Positions 1 to 7,988 are shown, counted from the first letter of the stretch. The stretch: DNA of 64,000 bases from Gemmatimonadaceae bacterium (GCA_019637355.1 JAHBVT010000001.1:248001-312000), one strand, 5' to 3'. Numbers and translations are program-made. The notes: generated from the letters alone by a model not told the origin.

Positions 1-423
1 ACCGCCTTCGCACCGGCGAGCTGGGAGCCGTATTCCGTGGCTCGTGACGGCTGCGCGGTCTACCGCTTCGCCCCGGGCTCCGTGGTCAAGATCCGCGCCG
101 CGGATGGCAGCCAGCGCTCCGGCACCGTCGTCCGACACGAGGCCGAGGCCATCGCCATCCAGTCAGCCGGTTCAGCGGCTCCCACGGCGCTGCAGACGTC
201 CGGTGCGTCCGCCGAGCTTGCCGTCGGAAAGAACCGCCGCAAGGGCGCGCTGGTCTGGGGCGCCGCCGGGGCTGGGCTTGGCATTGTCGGGGCGGCGACG
301 GACCCCGAGGCTGACGGCAGCACCGCCGTCGCCGCGGTCCTCGGGAACGCACTCTTCTTCGGCGGTATCGGCGCGCTGGTGGGCACGTCAGGCAACACCC
401 GAGTGCCGCTGCCTTGCCGCTAG
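1..423 (+). CDS. Glycine-zipper membrane-associated protein, 5' end cut by window
   Basis: The frame is open from the first base, and the first possible start inside the window is a GTG at 37, so the true start and probably a signal peptide lie upstream. The visible part has a small beta-rich region (about residues 14-40 counted from the GTG, with the pattern VKIRAADGSQRSGTVV) that resembles short SH3-like folds. A Gly/Ala-rich C-terminal half (GALVWGAAGAGLGIVG, then GGIGALVGT) looks like a glycine zipper able to insert in a membrane. Proteins of this plan are common exported hypotheticals in related bacteria. No enzyme motif is visible and the function is unknown. Confidence 0.6.
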   Translation, partial: TAFAPASWEPYSVARDGCAVYRFAPGSVVKIRAADGSQRSGTVVRHEAEAIAIQSAGSAAPTALQTSGASAELAVGKNRRKGALVWGAAGAGLGIVGAATDPEADGSTAVAAVLGNALFFGGIGALVGTSGNTRVPLPCR

Positions 424-499
424 CGCCCCCACTGGCGTAACGCAGGGCGATGTACGAACCTCAAGGCGTGGAGCGGCACCCCCCACGCCGGAGGTCGCG

Positions 500-709
500 A
501 TGGCTTTCACCCCGCAGGCGCAGGCCGTCTGGGACCGCGTCCCGGAGGCCACCCGCGCCAAGCTCCTCGACAGCGGCTTCTGCACGCGCTGCCTGGCGAC
601 GCGTCATTTCGACCTCACCGAAGGCGAGATTCGCGACAAGGAACTCGCCTTGATCGGCAAGTGCGGCACCTGCGGGGCGCGCGTCGTGCGCCTCGTGCAA
701 CTCGAATAG
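500..709 (+). CDS. Small zinc-ribbon protein, 69 aa
   Basis: A 69-residue cytoplasmic protein with two CxxC knuckles (C28-x2-C31 and C55-x2-C58), the spacing expected of a zinc ribbon. No signal peptide or membrane segment is seen. The start is chosen because GGAGG at 490-494 lies five bases before the ATG; a longer open frame reaches back to 44 but has no comparable site. It is followed five bases later by the exported protein at 715, so the two may be co-transcribed. The function is unknown. The lack of other domains suggests a binding or adaptor role, which is inference. Confidence 0.75.
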   Translation: MAFTPQAQAVWDRVPEATRAKLLDSGFCTRCLATRHFDLTEGEIRDKELALIGKCGTCGARVVRLVQLE

Positions 710-714
710 ACCCT

Positions 715-1122
715 ATGCGCTTCGTCCTTCCAATTGTCATTGTCGTGGCACTGAGCGCTGCGGCGCCGCTCCACGCCCAAGCCGCCGTGCGCTGGCAGGA
801 GATCGGCAAGACCTCCACCGGCAATCTGGTCTACGTGGATCCGCGATCGGTGCGCGACACCGCAGGCTTCAAGCAGGCCACGGTGCGCACCGTGTACGCC
901 GAGCCGGTGGATACGCCGCAGGGCCCCATCACCGGCTCGCGGGCGACGGCGCTGTTCGATTGCGCCGCGCAACGCGTGGCGGTGCTCGAGAACATCATCT
1001 ACCACGACGAGCGCGCCAACCGCGTCTACCGGCGCAGTGCCCCTCAGCGGCCCGGCTTCGGGCCGGCGATGACGAGCACCTTTGCGCACGTAGCAATGCA
1101 GCACCTCTGCGCGCCGCGGTAG
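715..1122 (+). CDS. Exported protein resembling surface-adhesin protein E
   Basis: 135 residues with a clear Sec signal peptide (MRFVLP start, hydrophobic core, cleavage near LHAQA at residue 22). The mature part begins with W-Q-E-I-G and continues with a G-N-L-V-Y-V-D-P-R-S-V block, a central D-C pair and a YHDERANRVYR segment. This is the layout of the Adhesin_E family (surface-adhesin protein E). Members are small periplasmic or surface proteins of ill-defined role. The ATG is taken because it starts the signal peptide; the open frame extends further back without a good start. It lies five bases after the zinc-ribbon gene and converges on the regulator that ends at 1254. Confidence 0.7.
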   Translation: MRFVLPIVIVVALSAAAPLHAQAAVRWQEIGKTSTGNLVYVDPRSVRDTAGFKQATVRTVYAEPVDTPQGPITGSRATALFDCAAQRVAVLENIIYHDERANRVYRRSAPQRPGFGPAMTSTFAHVAMQHLCAPR

Positions 1123-1253
1123 GGGTCGCTCCTGCGCACGGTGTTCGCGCACGGCTGTGGATGTCGACTGAAGCCTCCGGCTGAAGGTTGGGCGGGTCGC
1201 AACTCCAGCTACCTCAGTTGTGCCTCAGTGAGCTCCCGCCTTGTGGCCGACAG

Positions 1254-2672
1254 CTAGATGCATTCTGACAACCGCCGAAGGCCCTCCGCGATGTCCTCGG
1301 GCTCAATGCCACCGTAGCCAAGCAGCAGCCCGGAGCGAGGCGGCGTATCGACATACCTCGGCGAGAGCGGAAACATCGCCACTCCGCGCTCGTGCGCCCG
1401 CTGGGCCACGCCGCAATCGTCGACCGCCGGGTCGTCGAAGGTCGCGGCAAGGTGCAGTCCGCCTGGCGCCGCAATCGGCGTCAGCACGCCACGGAACTTC
1501 CCGGTGAGCAGCTCGCGCATCGTGTCGTGACGCTTGGTGAACGCGCGCCGCAGGCGTCGGAGATGTTGGGCCAGGACTCCATCCTCAAGGAACTGCGCGA
1601 GCGCCGCCTGCGTCGGTACCGGACTATGCCAGTCGGTGGCGTGCTTTGCCTTGCGTAGCGCCGCGTGGAGCGTCGACGGTGCCACCACGAAGCCCAAGCG
1701 GAGCGTGGGGAGCATCGACTTGGAGAAGCTGCCCACGTAGAGCACACGGCCGCAGGTGTCGAGGCTGCGCAGTGGCTCAAGGGGTCGCCCGCCGAAGCGG
1801 AACTCGCTGTCGTAGTCGTCCTCCACGACTGCGGCGTGATGGGCGGCGGCCCACGACAGCAACGCTTGCCGGCGCTCCATCGACATCGGAATTCCGAGCG
1901 GGTACTGGTGCGACGGCGTCACGTACACCAGTCGCGCACGCGCCGGAAGCGCATCCACCACGAGTCCCGCCGCATCCACCGGGACTCCACGCACGGTGCA
2001 TCCGTGCGCGAGGAACGCCCGCCGCGCCGGCTGGTACCCCGGATCCTCCATCGCCACGACCTGCCGCGGTTCCAGCAGCACGCGCGTCACGAGATCGATT
2101 GCTTGCTGGCTGCCACTCGTCACGAGCACGTCGTCCGCGGCGACCGTGAGGCCGCGCGACGTGCGGAGATGACGCGCGATCGCGGCCCGCAGCGCCGGAA
2201 GGCCCGCTGCGTCGATGTGCGCCCCCGTTCCCACGGTGATTTGCTGCAACTGCGTCGCCATCCGCCGACGCCACGCGGCATACGGGAACTGCCGTGCATC
2301 AGGGAGTCCTGTACGGAAATCGAAGCGCGGCGCCGGACCTGACATATCCAAGCCCTCCGGCAGGGTCTCCCAGAGCGCGCGCGGCGTCAGCGCCGACAGC
2401 GTCTCCCTCGACTCCGACTCCGACCTCTGCCGAATGCCCGGCCGCACGAATGTACCGGCTCCAACTCGGCTTACCACGAAGCCCTCGGCCCGCAAGCGTT
2501 CGTAGACGACCGTCACTGTCGTGCGCGAGAGCCCCAGTTCCGCGGCCAGACGCCGCGTCGGCGGCAGCGCGTCGTCCGCGTGGAGCCGGCCATCGAGAAT
2601 CGCATCGCGCATCTGTCGGTACACTTGTGACGCGGCATCGCGCCGGCTGCTGAGCGTGAAATGAAGGGTCAC
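1254..2672 (-). CDS. MocR/PdxR-type transcriptional regulator (GntR HTH + aminotransferase fold)
   Basis: A PLP-binding transcription factor. The first 75 residues form a GntR winged helix (YRQMRDAILDGRL, then LPPTRRLAAELGLSRTTV and a GTFV wing). The rest is a fold-type I aminotransferase domain with the VTSGSQQAIDL turn, EDDYDSEFR and the PLP lysine in GSFSKSMLPTLRLG. Length is normal for the family. The GTG at 2672 is preferred because GGAG lies nine bases upstream; a GTG at 2729 would add 19 residues. It is divergent from the DUF998 membrane gene, which it probably controls, since MocR regulators usually act on the adjacent divergent gene. Effector and target are not known from sequence. 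Confidence 0.88.
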   Translation of the reverse strand: MTLHFTLSSRRDAASQVYRQMRDAILDGRLHADDALPPTRRLAAELGLSRTTVTVVYERLRAEGFVVSRVGAGTFVRPGIRQRSESESRETLSALTPRALWETLPEGLDMSGPAPRFDFRTGLPDARQFPYAAWRRRMATQLQQITVGTGAHIDAAGLPALRAAIARHLRTSRGLTVAADDVLVTSGSQQAIDLVTRVLLEPRQVVAMEDPGYQPARRAFLAHGCTVRGVPVDAAGLVVDALPARARLVYVTPSHQYPLGIPMSMERRQALLSWAAAHHAAVVEDDYDSEFRFGGRPLEPLRSLDTCGRVLYVGSFSKSMLPTLRLGFVVAPSTLHAALRKAKHATDWHSPVPTQAALAQFLEDGVLAQHLRRLRRAFTKRHDTMRELLTGKFRGVLTPIAAPGGLHLAATFDDPAVDDCGVAQRAHERGVAMFPLSPRYVDTPPRSGLLLGYGGIEPEDIAEGLRRLSECI

Positions 2673-2687
2673 GCGGTCTCCACGAAA

Positions 2688-2729
2688 TGGTCCACTTGAA
2701 TCGAGGGGAATTGGCGCTTGTTGGTCCAC
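2688..2729. promoter_or_regulatory. Direct repeat TGGTCCAC x2, candidate MocR operator
   Basis: TGGTCCAC occurs at 2688-2695 and again at 2722-2729, 34 bp apart, between the preferred start of the MocR regulator (2672) and the divergent membrane gene (2778). MocR regulators typically bind paired direct repeats in such gaps. Assignment as the operator is inference. Confidence 0.35.
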
Positions 2730-2777
2730 CAGGAGAGGTCTAGCGTCCGTGGCTCACCATTCAGCCCCGCGAACGTC

Positions 2778-3425
2778 GTGCACCCACCGCAACCGTACCC
2801 CACTGCCCACTCGGCCGCACGCCCCTTGCTCTGGTGCGGTGTCCTCGCGGGGCCATTCTATCTGCTGGTCGGCTATGGGCAAGCCCTTGCACGCGAAGGC
2901 TTTGATATCCGGCGGCATCCTCTCAGCGTTCTTGCGAACGGCGACCTCGGCTGGATTCAAGTCAGCAACTTCCTGCTCACGAGCGTCCTCGTGCTCTTCG
3001 GCGCCGTAGGCCTCCGTCAGGTGCTGCGGAGCACGCGCGGTGGCACCTGGGGTCCATTGCTGCTCGGCACGTACGGTCTTGGCCTATTCGGTGCTGGTGT
3101 ATTCCCCGCCGCGCCGATGCAAGGGTTTCCACCTGGTGCCAGCCCATCCGCGGCACTTGGCGGTGCGGGCTTGCTGCACTTTGTGTTCGGCGGCATCGGA
3201 TTCTACGCGTTGATTGCCTCGTGCTTCGTCTTCGCCCGACGCGCCCACACCCTCGGCGATCCCGGATGGGCGGCGGCATCCGTGGCCACCGGCACGCTGT
3301 TCTTCGTCAGTTTCGCGGCGATCGCGTCCGGCAACACCTCCGCCACCGCGATGCTCGCCTTCTATGCGGTGATCACGCTCGCGTGGGCCTGGCATTGCGC
3401 GCTGCACGTGAGGCATCTGCGTTGA
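2778..3425 (+). CDS. DUF998 family integral membrane protein
   Basis: About 215 residues with roughly six hydrophobic segments (first around LLWCGVLAGPFYLLVGY, last around AMLAFYAVITLAWAWH) and the conserved features of DUF998 proteins, including the HPLSVLANGDLGWIQ loop and the AGVFPAAPMQGFP loop. It sits in the inner membrane; the biochemical role of the family is unknown. The start is uncertain: the frame is open back to a TTG at 2718, but that would overlap the divergent regulator's alternative start, so the GTG at 2778 is preferred. The next gene begins inside its stop codon, giving a three-gene operon (2778-4752) probably under the MocR regulator. Confidence 0.8.
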   Translation: MHPPQPYPTAHSAARPLLWCGVLAGPFYLLVGYGQALAREGFDIRRHPLSVLANGDLGWIQVSNFLLTSVLVLFGAVGLRQVLRSTRGGTWGPLLLGTYGLGLFGAGVFPAAPMQGFPPGASPSAALGGAGLLHFVFGGIGFYALIASCFVFARRAHTLGDPGWAAASVATGTLFFVSFAAIASGNTSATAMLAFYAVITLAWAWHCALHVRHLR

Positions 3426-3958
3426 AGGCCTTCGCAATGTTCCTGTGCGGTGCGTCGCTGATGCCGGCGACGTTGTTCGCCCAGGCGGCGTCGGACGGTC
3501 GCCGCGATTTCGACTGGGAGATCGGCAAGTGGCGTACGGAGGTGCGCGTGCTGCTGGCGCCCGGGCGCTGGGCCGAATTCGTGGGGACGAGCGACGTCGT
3601 GCCGCTCTGGGATGGCGACGCCAACGTGGTGCATCTCGCTGTGGAAGGTGCTAGCGGGCGCATCGAAGGCGTGAGCCTTCGCTTGTACGATTCCGCGAGC
3701 GGTCAGTGGAGCCTCAACTACGCGAACCGCCGGACTGGCAAGCTGAGCCCGCCGGTGTACGGCGGCTTCCGCGACGGGCGAGGCGTGTTCCACGGGCAGG
3801 ACTGGATCGACGGACGCGCGGTGCTGGTGCGATTCATCATCTACGACGTCACGCCGACCTCCGCTCGGTTCGAGCAATCCATCTCATTCGACGGCGGAGA
3901 GAACTGGGAGCCGAACTGGATTGCGACGGACAGGCGCCTGCCGGCACCGGAGCGATGA
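3422..3958 (+). CDS. Exported DUF1579-like hypothetical protein
   Basis: About 178 residues. A TTG at 3422 overlaps the preceding stop and gives a good signal peptide (M-K-A-F-A then a hydrophobic run ending LFAQA). An ATG at 3437 is the alternative but removes the only positive charge. The mature protein begins DFDWEIGKW and shows conserved blocks such as RIEGVSLRLYD, QWSLNYANRRTGKL and FEQSISFDGGENWEPNWIA. This is the pattern of small lipocalin-like beta proteins related to DUF1579, thought to be periplasmic. No catalytic residues can be named. Its stop overlaps the next ATG, so translation is coupled. Confidence 0.7.
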   Translation: MKAFAMFLCGASLMPATLFAQAASDGRRDFDWEIGKWRTEVRVLLAPGRWAEFVGTSDVVPLWDGDANVVHLAVEGASGRIEGVSLRLYDSASGQWSLNYANRRTGKLSPPVYGGFRDGRGVFHGQDWIDGRAVLVRFIIYDVTPTSARFEQSISFDGGENWEPNWIATDRRLPAPER

Positions 3959-4752
3959 CCGGCGAGGCGCTGCGTACGCGCCTGTGGGACTTCGGGCGGG
4001 TGTGCTTCGCGATCGGCTTCATCGGCTTGGGCACGGACCACTTCCTGCTCGGCGACTTCGTGACGGGGCGCGCGCCCGCGTGGCCGGCGGGCATCCCCGG
4101 TCGCGGCGTGTGGGCTTACGGCACGGGGATCGCCATCATTGCGGCGGGCATCGCGGTGCTCCTGCACACAGGTGCACGCACCGCCGCCTTGGTTCGCGTC
4201 GCCGCCTTCGCCGGCGCGGGCCTGGTGGGTGGCTGGGCGGTGCTCCGGCACCTCCTCGTTCTCCCGCAGGCGGCCACGCTCTCGGCCGCGTGGACGCAAG
4301 CCGGCAAGGCGGTGGTGTTCACCACGGGTTGCTTGATGGTGGCGGCCGTCTGCAGCCCAGGCCCACTCCAACGTGACCGGGCGTTCGTCACCGCCGGGCG
4401 TATGGCGCTGGCAGGGTACCTCGTGTTGACCGGCATCCAGCACTTCCTCTTCGTGTCCTTCGTGGCCGGCCTGATTCCAACGTGGTTCCCGGGCGACGCG
4501 ACGTTCTGGACCTACGCCGCCGGCGTGGCGCTCATCGTGTTCGGTCTCGGCCTCGCCCTCCCGCGGACCGCCTTCGCATCCGGCTCGCTGGCCGGACTGA
4601 TGGTCTTCTCGTGGTTCTTCATCGTCCACGTGACGGCCGAGTTTGCCGGGAGGGCCGATCACATTGCCGTGTATGAGGCGCTCGCCGTCGCCGGGTTGCT
4701 CTGGGTGGCAGCCGCCAGCGCAGCGACCGGCCCGACGGCGGACGTCTACTGA
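3955..4752 (+). CDS. DoxX-like integral membrane protein
   Basis: 265 residues, about eight hydrophobic segments arranged as two similar halves. Each half carries a G-x-x-H-F motif near its start (LGTDHFLLGDF around residue 25 and GIQHFLFVSF around residue 163) followed by a P-x-W-x-P/F-G turn. The G-x-x-H-F pattern is seen in DoxX-like membrane proteins. The start ATG overlaps the previous stop (ATGA). It is the last gene of the putative MocR-controlled operon and its 3' end overlaps the convergent helix-hairpin-helix gene by 7 bp. Function is unknown. Confidence 0.7.
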   Translation: MTGEALRTRLWDFGRVCFAIGFIGLGTDHFLLGDFVTGRAPAWPAGIPGRGVWAYGTGIAIIAAGIAVLLHTGARTAALVRVAAFAGAGLVGGWAVLRHLLVLPQAATLSAAWTQAGKAVVFTTGCLMVAAVCSPGPLQRDRAFVTAGRMALAGYLVLTGIQHFLFVSFVAGLIPTWFPGDATFWTYAAGVALIVFGLGLALPRTAFASGSLAGLMVFSWFFIVHVTAEFAGRADHIAVYEALAVAGLLWVAAASAATGPTADVY

Positions 4753-5375
4753 CGAATCTCGATGTAGCGCTCGAGGCGCGCGACTTCCTGCGTGTTCACG
4801 TACTTGCCGATCTCGCGCCGGAACTGCTCGATGCCGCGGTACGGCCGGTACTCCTTGAACTCGCGCAGCATCCGGGGGCCGAAGCCGGGAATCGTCATCA
4901 GGTCTTCGTCGCTGGCGCTGTTGAGGTCCATCGGCACGAACACGTACTGCTCGAGACGCGCGACTTCGTCGGCGTTCACGTACTTGGCCATCTCGCGGCG
5001 GAACTGGGCGATGCCGCGGTAGGGGCGGTATTCATTGAATTCGCGCAGCATCCGCGGGCCCATTCCCGGGATGAGCATAATCTCGTCGCGCGAGGCGGTA
5101 TTCAGGTTCAGGTGCACCCACAGGCGCCGGTACAGCTCGCTGCGCTGCTCGGCGGACAGACGCGGGGAGAGGAAGTCATTGAGCGCCGTCGGCGACAGGA
5201 AGGGACGCGCACCCACCAGCGCACGCGCCAGCTCGGCGTTCATTCCGGGCAACTGGGCAATCTCCGCTTCCGGCGCGGTGTTGGCTTCGAGGACGGTGAC
5301 GGACTTGCCGACCTGTGCGGTCGCCGGAACGGCGAGCATCAGCGCAGCGGCGGCAATGGCGATACGGCGGAACAT
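4746..5375 (-). CDS. Exported helix-hairpin-helix (ComEA-like) protein
   Basis: 209 residues: signal peptide (MFRRIAIAAAALMLAVPATA), a divergent HhH unit (LPGMNAELARALV), then two nearly identical ~60-residue units with the ComEA-type signature LNTASRDEIMLIPGMGPRML and LNSASDEDLMTIPGFGPRML. Each unit is followed by EYRPYRGI-QFRRE and KYVN. HhH pairs of this type bind DNA non-specifically; ComEA uses them for DNA uptake in the periplasm. Here there is no membrane anchor and no com gene nearby, so a role in competence is only a possibility. AGGAG lies seven bases before the ATG. The upstream membrane gene ends one base earlier, so the two are coupled. Confidence 0.8.
   Translation of the reverse strand: MFRRIAIAAAALMLAVPATAQVGKSVTVLEANTAPEAEIAQLPGMNAELARALVGARPFLSPTALNDFLSPRLSAEQRSELYRRLWVHLNLNTASRDEIMLIPGMGPRMLREFNEYRPYRGIAQFRREMAKYVNADEVARLEQYVFVPMDLNSASDEDLMTIPGFGPRMLREFKEYRPYRGIEQFRREIGKYVNTQEVARLERYIEIRQ
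4771..5130. repeat. Two tandem 180-bp coding repeats in the HhH gene
   Basis: The segment from 4771 is repeated from 4951 with an exact 180-bp period (60 codons). The match is strong at DNA level, including shared third positions, for example the CGCGACTTC, GTTCACGTACTTG and TCGCGCAGCATCC blocks. It encodes the last two HhH units and points to a fairly recent internal duplication or gene conversion. Confidence 0.75.
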
Positions 5376-5376
5376 C

Positions 5377-5817
5377 TCAGGCTCCTGGCGCGGTCCGCGC
5401 CGGATGACGGTAGGCGTACAGCAGACCCAGCAAGCCGAACTGCACCAGCGTGCCCGGCGCCAGGGTCGGCGTGGCCCCCCGGATCACGTTGATCCAGAAC
5501 GGCATCCCGACGAGGTCGGGCTCCAACTCGCGCTCGAACTCCATATTGCTGCCGAAGTGCAGATACATCCCCACCGCTCCCGCCATCACAAGCAGCAAGG
5601 CCACCACCTGCAGTGCACGCAGGCTCTTGGGACCCTTGTCGAGCCAGTGCCACAGGATGGTCACCAGCGTGAGGCTCAGCAGTACCAGCGGCGGCAGTTG
5701 TGCGAGCTCGGCGTAGTGCTCGAGCAGGAGCAGCTCCGCGATCAACCCCACGCAGCCGAAAGCCAGCACGGCCAAGATGCCGCGACGAATGAGGTGGAGT
5801 GCGTCGGGCGATGTCAT
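5377..5817 (-). CDS. Four-helix integral membrane protein, unknown
   Basis: 146 residues with about four predicted membrane segments (IRRGILAVLAFGCVGLIAELLL, LPPLVLLSLTLVTILWHWL, LRALQVVALLLVMAGAVGMYL, LVQFGLLGLLYAY). A periplasmic or loop region reads HFGSNMEFERELEP. The start at 5817 is chosen because GGGAGG lies seven bases before this ATG; the frame is open to 5886. Similar small four-helix proteins occur widely as uncharacterised membrane proteins. It is immediately upstream of and probably co-transcribed with the HhH protein. Confidence 0.7.
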   Translation of the reverse strand: MTSPDALHLIRRGILAVLAFGCVGLIAELLLLEHYAELAQLPPLVLLSLTLVTILWHWLDKGPKSLRALQVVALLLVMAGAVGMYLHFGSNMEFERELEPDLVGMPFWINVIRGATPTLAPGTLVQFGLLGLLYAYRHPARTAPGA

Positions 5818-5918
5818 ATGGACCTCCCGGGGGGACCTGCGCAGGTTGGACGTTCCGTCCCATTGAACGTAAACCCACCCGGGCACACTTTCACTGAGGC
5901 CCTCTCCCGGAGTCCGCT

Positions 5919-6212
5919 ATGCCCCGTCCTGCGCGTCTCGACGAAACCACCATCGCCGACAAGCTTGCCACGCTACCCGGTTGGAGCCGCCACGGGGCGG
6001 CCATCACCCGCACCTTCGTGTTTGCGGGATTCCCTGACGCCGTGGCCTTCGTGGAGCGGCTCGTGGCGCCCGCCGAGCTATTGAACCACCATCCGGACGT
6101 CGACCTGCGCTACAACCGCGTCATCGTTACGCTGTCGACGCACGACCAAGGCGGACTCACCGAACTGGACTTCCGCCTGGCCGGCCTCGTGGACGGCGCG
6201 GTGGCGTCCTAG
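5919..6212 (+). CDS. phhB: Pterin-4a-carbinolamine dehydratase
   Basis: 97 residues, the full length of the PCD/DCoH family. It carries the conserved catalytic core NHHPDVDLRYNRVIV followed by LSTHDQGGLTELDF, with the two histidines and the later THD histidine in place. Upstream is W-x-R-x-x-x-x-I-x-R-x-F-x-F. The enzyme dehydrates 4a-hydroxytetrahydrobiopterin to recycle the cofactor of aromatic amino acid hydroxylases. A GGAG six bases before the ATG supports the start. No phenylalanine hydroxylase is in the window. The 3' end overlaps the convergent DUF4097 lipoprotein gene by 4 bp. Confidence 0.92.
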   Translation: MPRPARLDETTIADKLATLPGWSRHGAAITRTFVFAGFPDAVAFVERLVAPAELLNHHPDVDLRYNRVIVTLSTHDQGGLTELDFRLAGLVDGAVAS

Positions 6213-7090
6213 GGTTCGGGCAGCTCGTAGGCGCGTCCGGCTGCATCGAGGCGTCGCAGTTGCGCGTTGCCGTTCACGCTGCGCACGCGCACGGGCGTGG
6301 TGCCGGCGCCCAGCGTCGCGCGAATGACCTTGTCGAAGCGTTGCCCGGACCCGACCGCCGTGGGGAAGTCGCTCACCACGCTGCCGTTCGTCGTGCGCAT
6401 CTCCACCGTCGCGTCAGCGGTCTCGGGGAGGAAGGCGAACACACTGCCGTTGACGGTCGAGACTTTCACGGAATCGCTGCCGGACAGCGTCGTCATCCGG
6501 GCGTCCACGTTGCCGTTCACGTTCTCCGCCTGCACCGGTCCCACGCTAGTGACGATGGTGACGTTGCCGTTGACGCCGCGTGCGCGCACTGGTGCCGTCG
6601 AGGCCGAGACGATGTTGCCCTCAACGAGCACCAGGTCGAGCTTCACGCCGGCCGGCACCCGCACCGCAAAGTGCACGCGCGCGCGCTTGCGTCCGCCGAA
6701 GCCTAGCGAGAGCCCGCGCTTGCCGAACGTGATGCGGTTGCCTGAGCTGTTGCTGGAGAAGTTGTCCGCCGTGCATCGGCCGTCGCCGACGATCGCACAA
6801 ACCAAGGCGCCGGTGGCGCTGGTGTCGGCGCGGAACGACACGTCCGTGGGTTGCCTGTCATCCCCGCGCCACGTGAGGTCGCCGACGATGCGCAGCGTGT
6901 CGTCCGTGGCGGGCTCGACGGTGATTGCACCGGCAAGGTTGCGCAGCATCAGCGTCTGTCCTGCGGGCATTGCGCGCTCGTACCGGAACACCCCCTCGGC
7001 GCGATGCTCTGGTCCGGAATCATCGTCGCGGCCGCAGGCGGTGAGGGCGATGCAGCAGGCGACGAGGATCATCGAAGGGCGAAACGACAT
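6209..7090 (-). CDS. DUF4097-family lipoprotein
   Basis: 293 residues beginning MSFRPSM with a lipoprotein signal ending in the lipobox L-T-A-C (Cys at residue 19). The body is a run of short beta strands with the repeated NGNV / TVNGSV / TTNGSVVSDFP pattern of DUF4097, predicted to form a right-handed beta solenoid. It is the third and most diverged of three tandem paralogues after the ECF sigma/anti-sigma pair. The ATG at 7090 has its GGAG inside the 3' arm of a perfect hairpin (7091-7138). A TTG at 7123 would add 11 residues but gives a worse signal peptide. The molecular function of the family is unknown. Confidence 0.8.
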   Translation of the reverse strand: MSFRPSMILVACCIALTACGRDDDSGPEHRAEGVFRYERAMPAGQTLMLRNLAGAITVEPATDDTLRIVGDLTWRGDDRQPTDVSFRADTSATGALVCAIVGDGRCTADNFSSNSSGNRITFGKRGLSLGFGGRKRARVHFAVRVPAGVKLDLVLVEGNIVSASTAPVRARGVNGNVTIVTSVGPVQAENVNGNVDARMTTLSGSDSVKVSTVNGSVFAFLPETADATVEMRTTNGSVVSDFPTAVGSGQRFDKVIRATLGAGTTPVRVRSVNGNAQLRRLDAAGRAYELPEP

Positions 7091-7138
7091 CGGCGGCTCC
7101 GGAGCGGGGAGGGAACTCCCCAATCTACGGAGCCGCCG
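7091..7138 (-). promoter_or_regulatory. Hairpin covering the ribosome binding site of the DUF4097 lipoprotein
   Basis: CGGCGGCTCCG (7091-7101) and CGGAGCCGCCG (7128-7138) form a perfect 11-bp stem. Inside it, GGGGA and TCCCC can form a second short stem. On the minus strand the 3' arm contains GGAG six bases before the ATG and ends exactly at the start codon, so the folded mRNA would hide the ribosome binding site. It could be a translational switch, an attenuator, or simply a processed intercistronic stem. Confidence 0.5.
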
Positions 7139-7182
7139 AGCGGGCGGTTTCCTGCGCGACGCGAACCCGTCGGTTGCCCCGC

Positions 7183-7983
7183 CTACATCTTGCGCAGGCG
7201 GATGCTGCCGTTGGTCGTCCGCGCTCGCAGCGTCGGGCCGCCCTCGCCCAGCGTCGCCCGGATGTTCCGCGGGTTGATCTCGCCCGTGAACGTGATCGGG
7301 AAGTCGCTGGTCACCCGCCCGTTCACCGTGCTGAGGTCGAGGTTGGCATTGGCGTTGGCCGGCAGTTCGATCTCGATCGAGCCGTTGGTGGTGTGGTAAT
7401 CGAGCCCCTCGCGCGGGATGACGCCGCGCACGCGGATGCTGCCGTTCGTGGTGCGCGCGTACACCGCACCCGCCGTCGACGCCGCCTCGACGTCACCGTT
7501 GGTGGTCCGGGCCCGCACGTCACCCTGCACGGCGTCCACCGACACACCGCCGTTGACGGTGCGCGCGTCCACCTTCGCGTGCGCCGGTACGCGCACGGTC
7601 ATCGTCACCGAGACGTCGTCGCCGCGCCGGTTGTCACGACGCTCGCCACCCCGGATGCCGTCCTCGTCGCAGCTGGAGCCTTCGCGCCACAGCGCGCAGA
7701 TGATCACGTCGCCACTCGACGTCTGCCGCGTCTCGATACGCACCTCGTCGACATTGCCGCGCCGCGAGCGCTTCTCTGCCTCCAGCGACACCGCGTTCCC
7801 ACTGCCGGCTTCCACACGGACGGAACCGTTGATGTTGTGCAGGTAGATCGTACGGCCGGCCGCCAGCGTGCCCTGCCAGCGCACGGTCTCCGTGTCCTGC
7901 GCCGCGGCGGTCGGCGCCATCAGCGCCAGGGTCGCCAGCATCGCGCCGGCCTGCGCCGCGCGGCGCATCAGGTTCTTCGTCAT
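7183..7983 (-). CDS. Exported DUF4097-family protein
   Basis: 266 residues: signal peptide (MTKNLMRRAAQ then a hydrophobic run ending APTAAAQ), then a beta-solenoid body with the motif TTNGS / TVNGG recurring about every 20-25 residues. There is also a Cys pair in ICALWREGSSCDED. The ATG at 7983 is preferred over a GTG three codons upstream because GGGAG is eight bases before it. It is the middle paralogue of the DUF4097 trio, five bases after the first and about 90 bases before the lipoprotein copy. Probably periplasmic; its role is unknown, but the location under an ECF sigma factor suggests an envelope response. Confidence 0.82.
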   Translation of the reverse strand: MTKNLMRRAAQAGAMLATLALMAPTAAAQDTETVRWQGTLAAGRTIYLHNINGSVRVEAGSGNAVSLEAEKRSRRGNVDEVRIETRQTSSGDVIICALWREGSSCDEDGIRGGERRDNRRGDDVSVTMTVRVPAHAKVDARTVNGGVSVDAVQGDVRARTTNGDVEAASTAGAVYARTTNGSIRVRGVIPREGLDYHTTNGSIEIELPANANANLDLSTVNGRVTSDFPITFTGEINPRNIRATLGEGGPTLRARTTNGSIRLRKM

Positions 7984-7988
7984 TGCAA

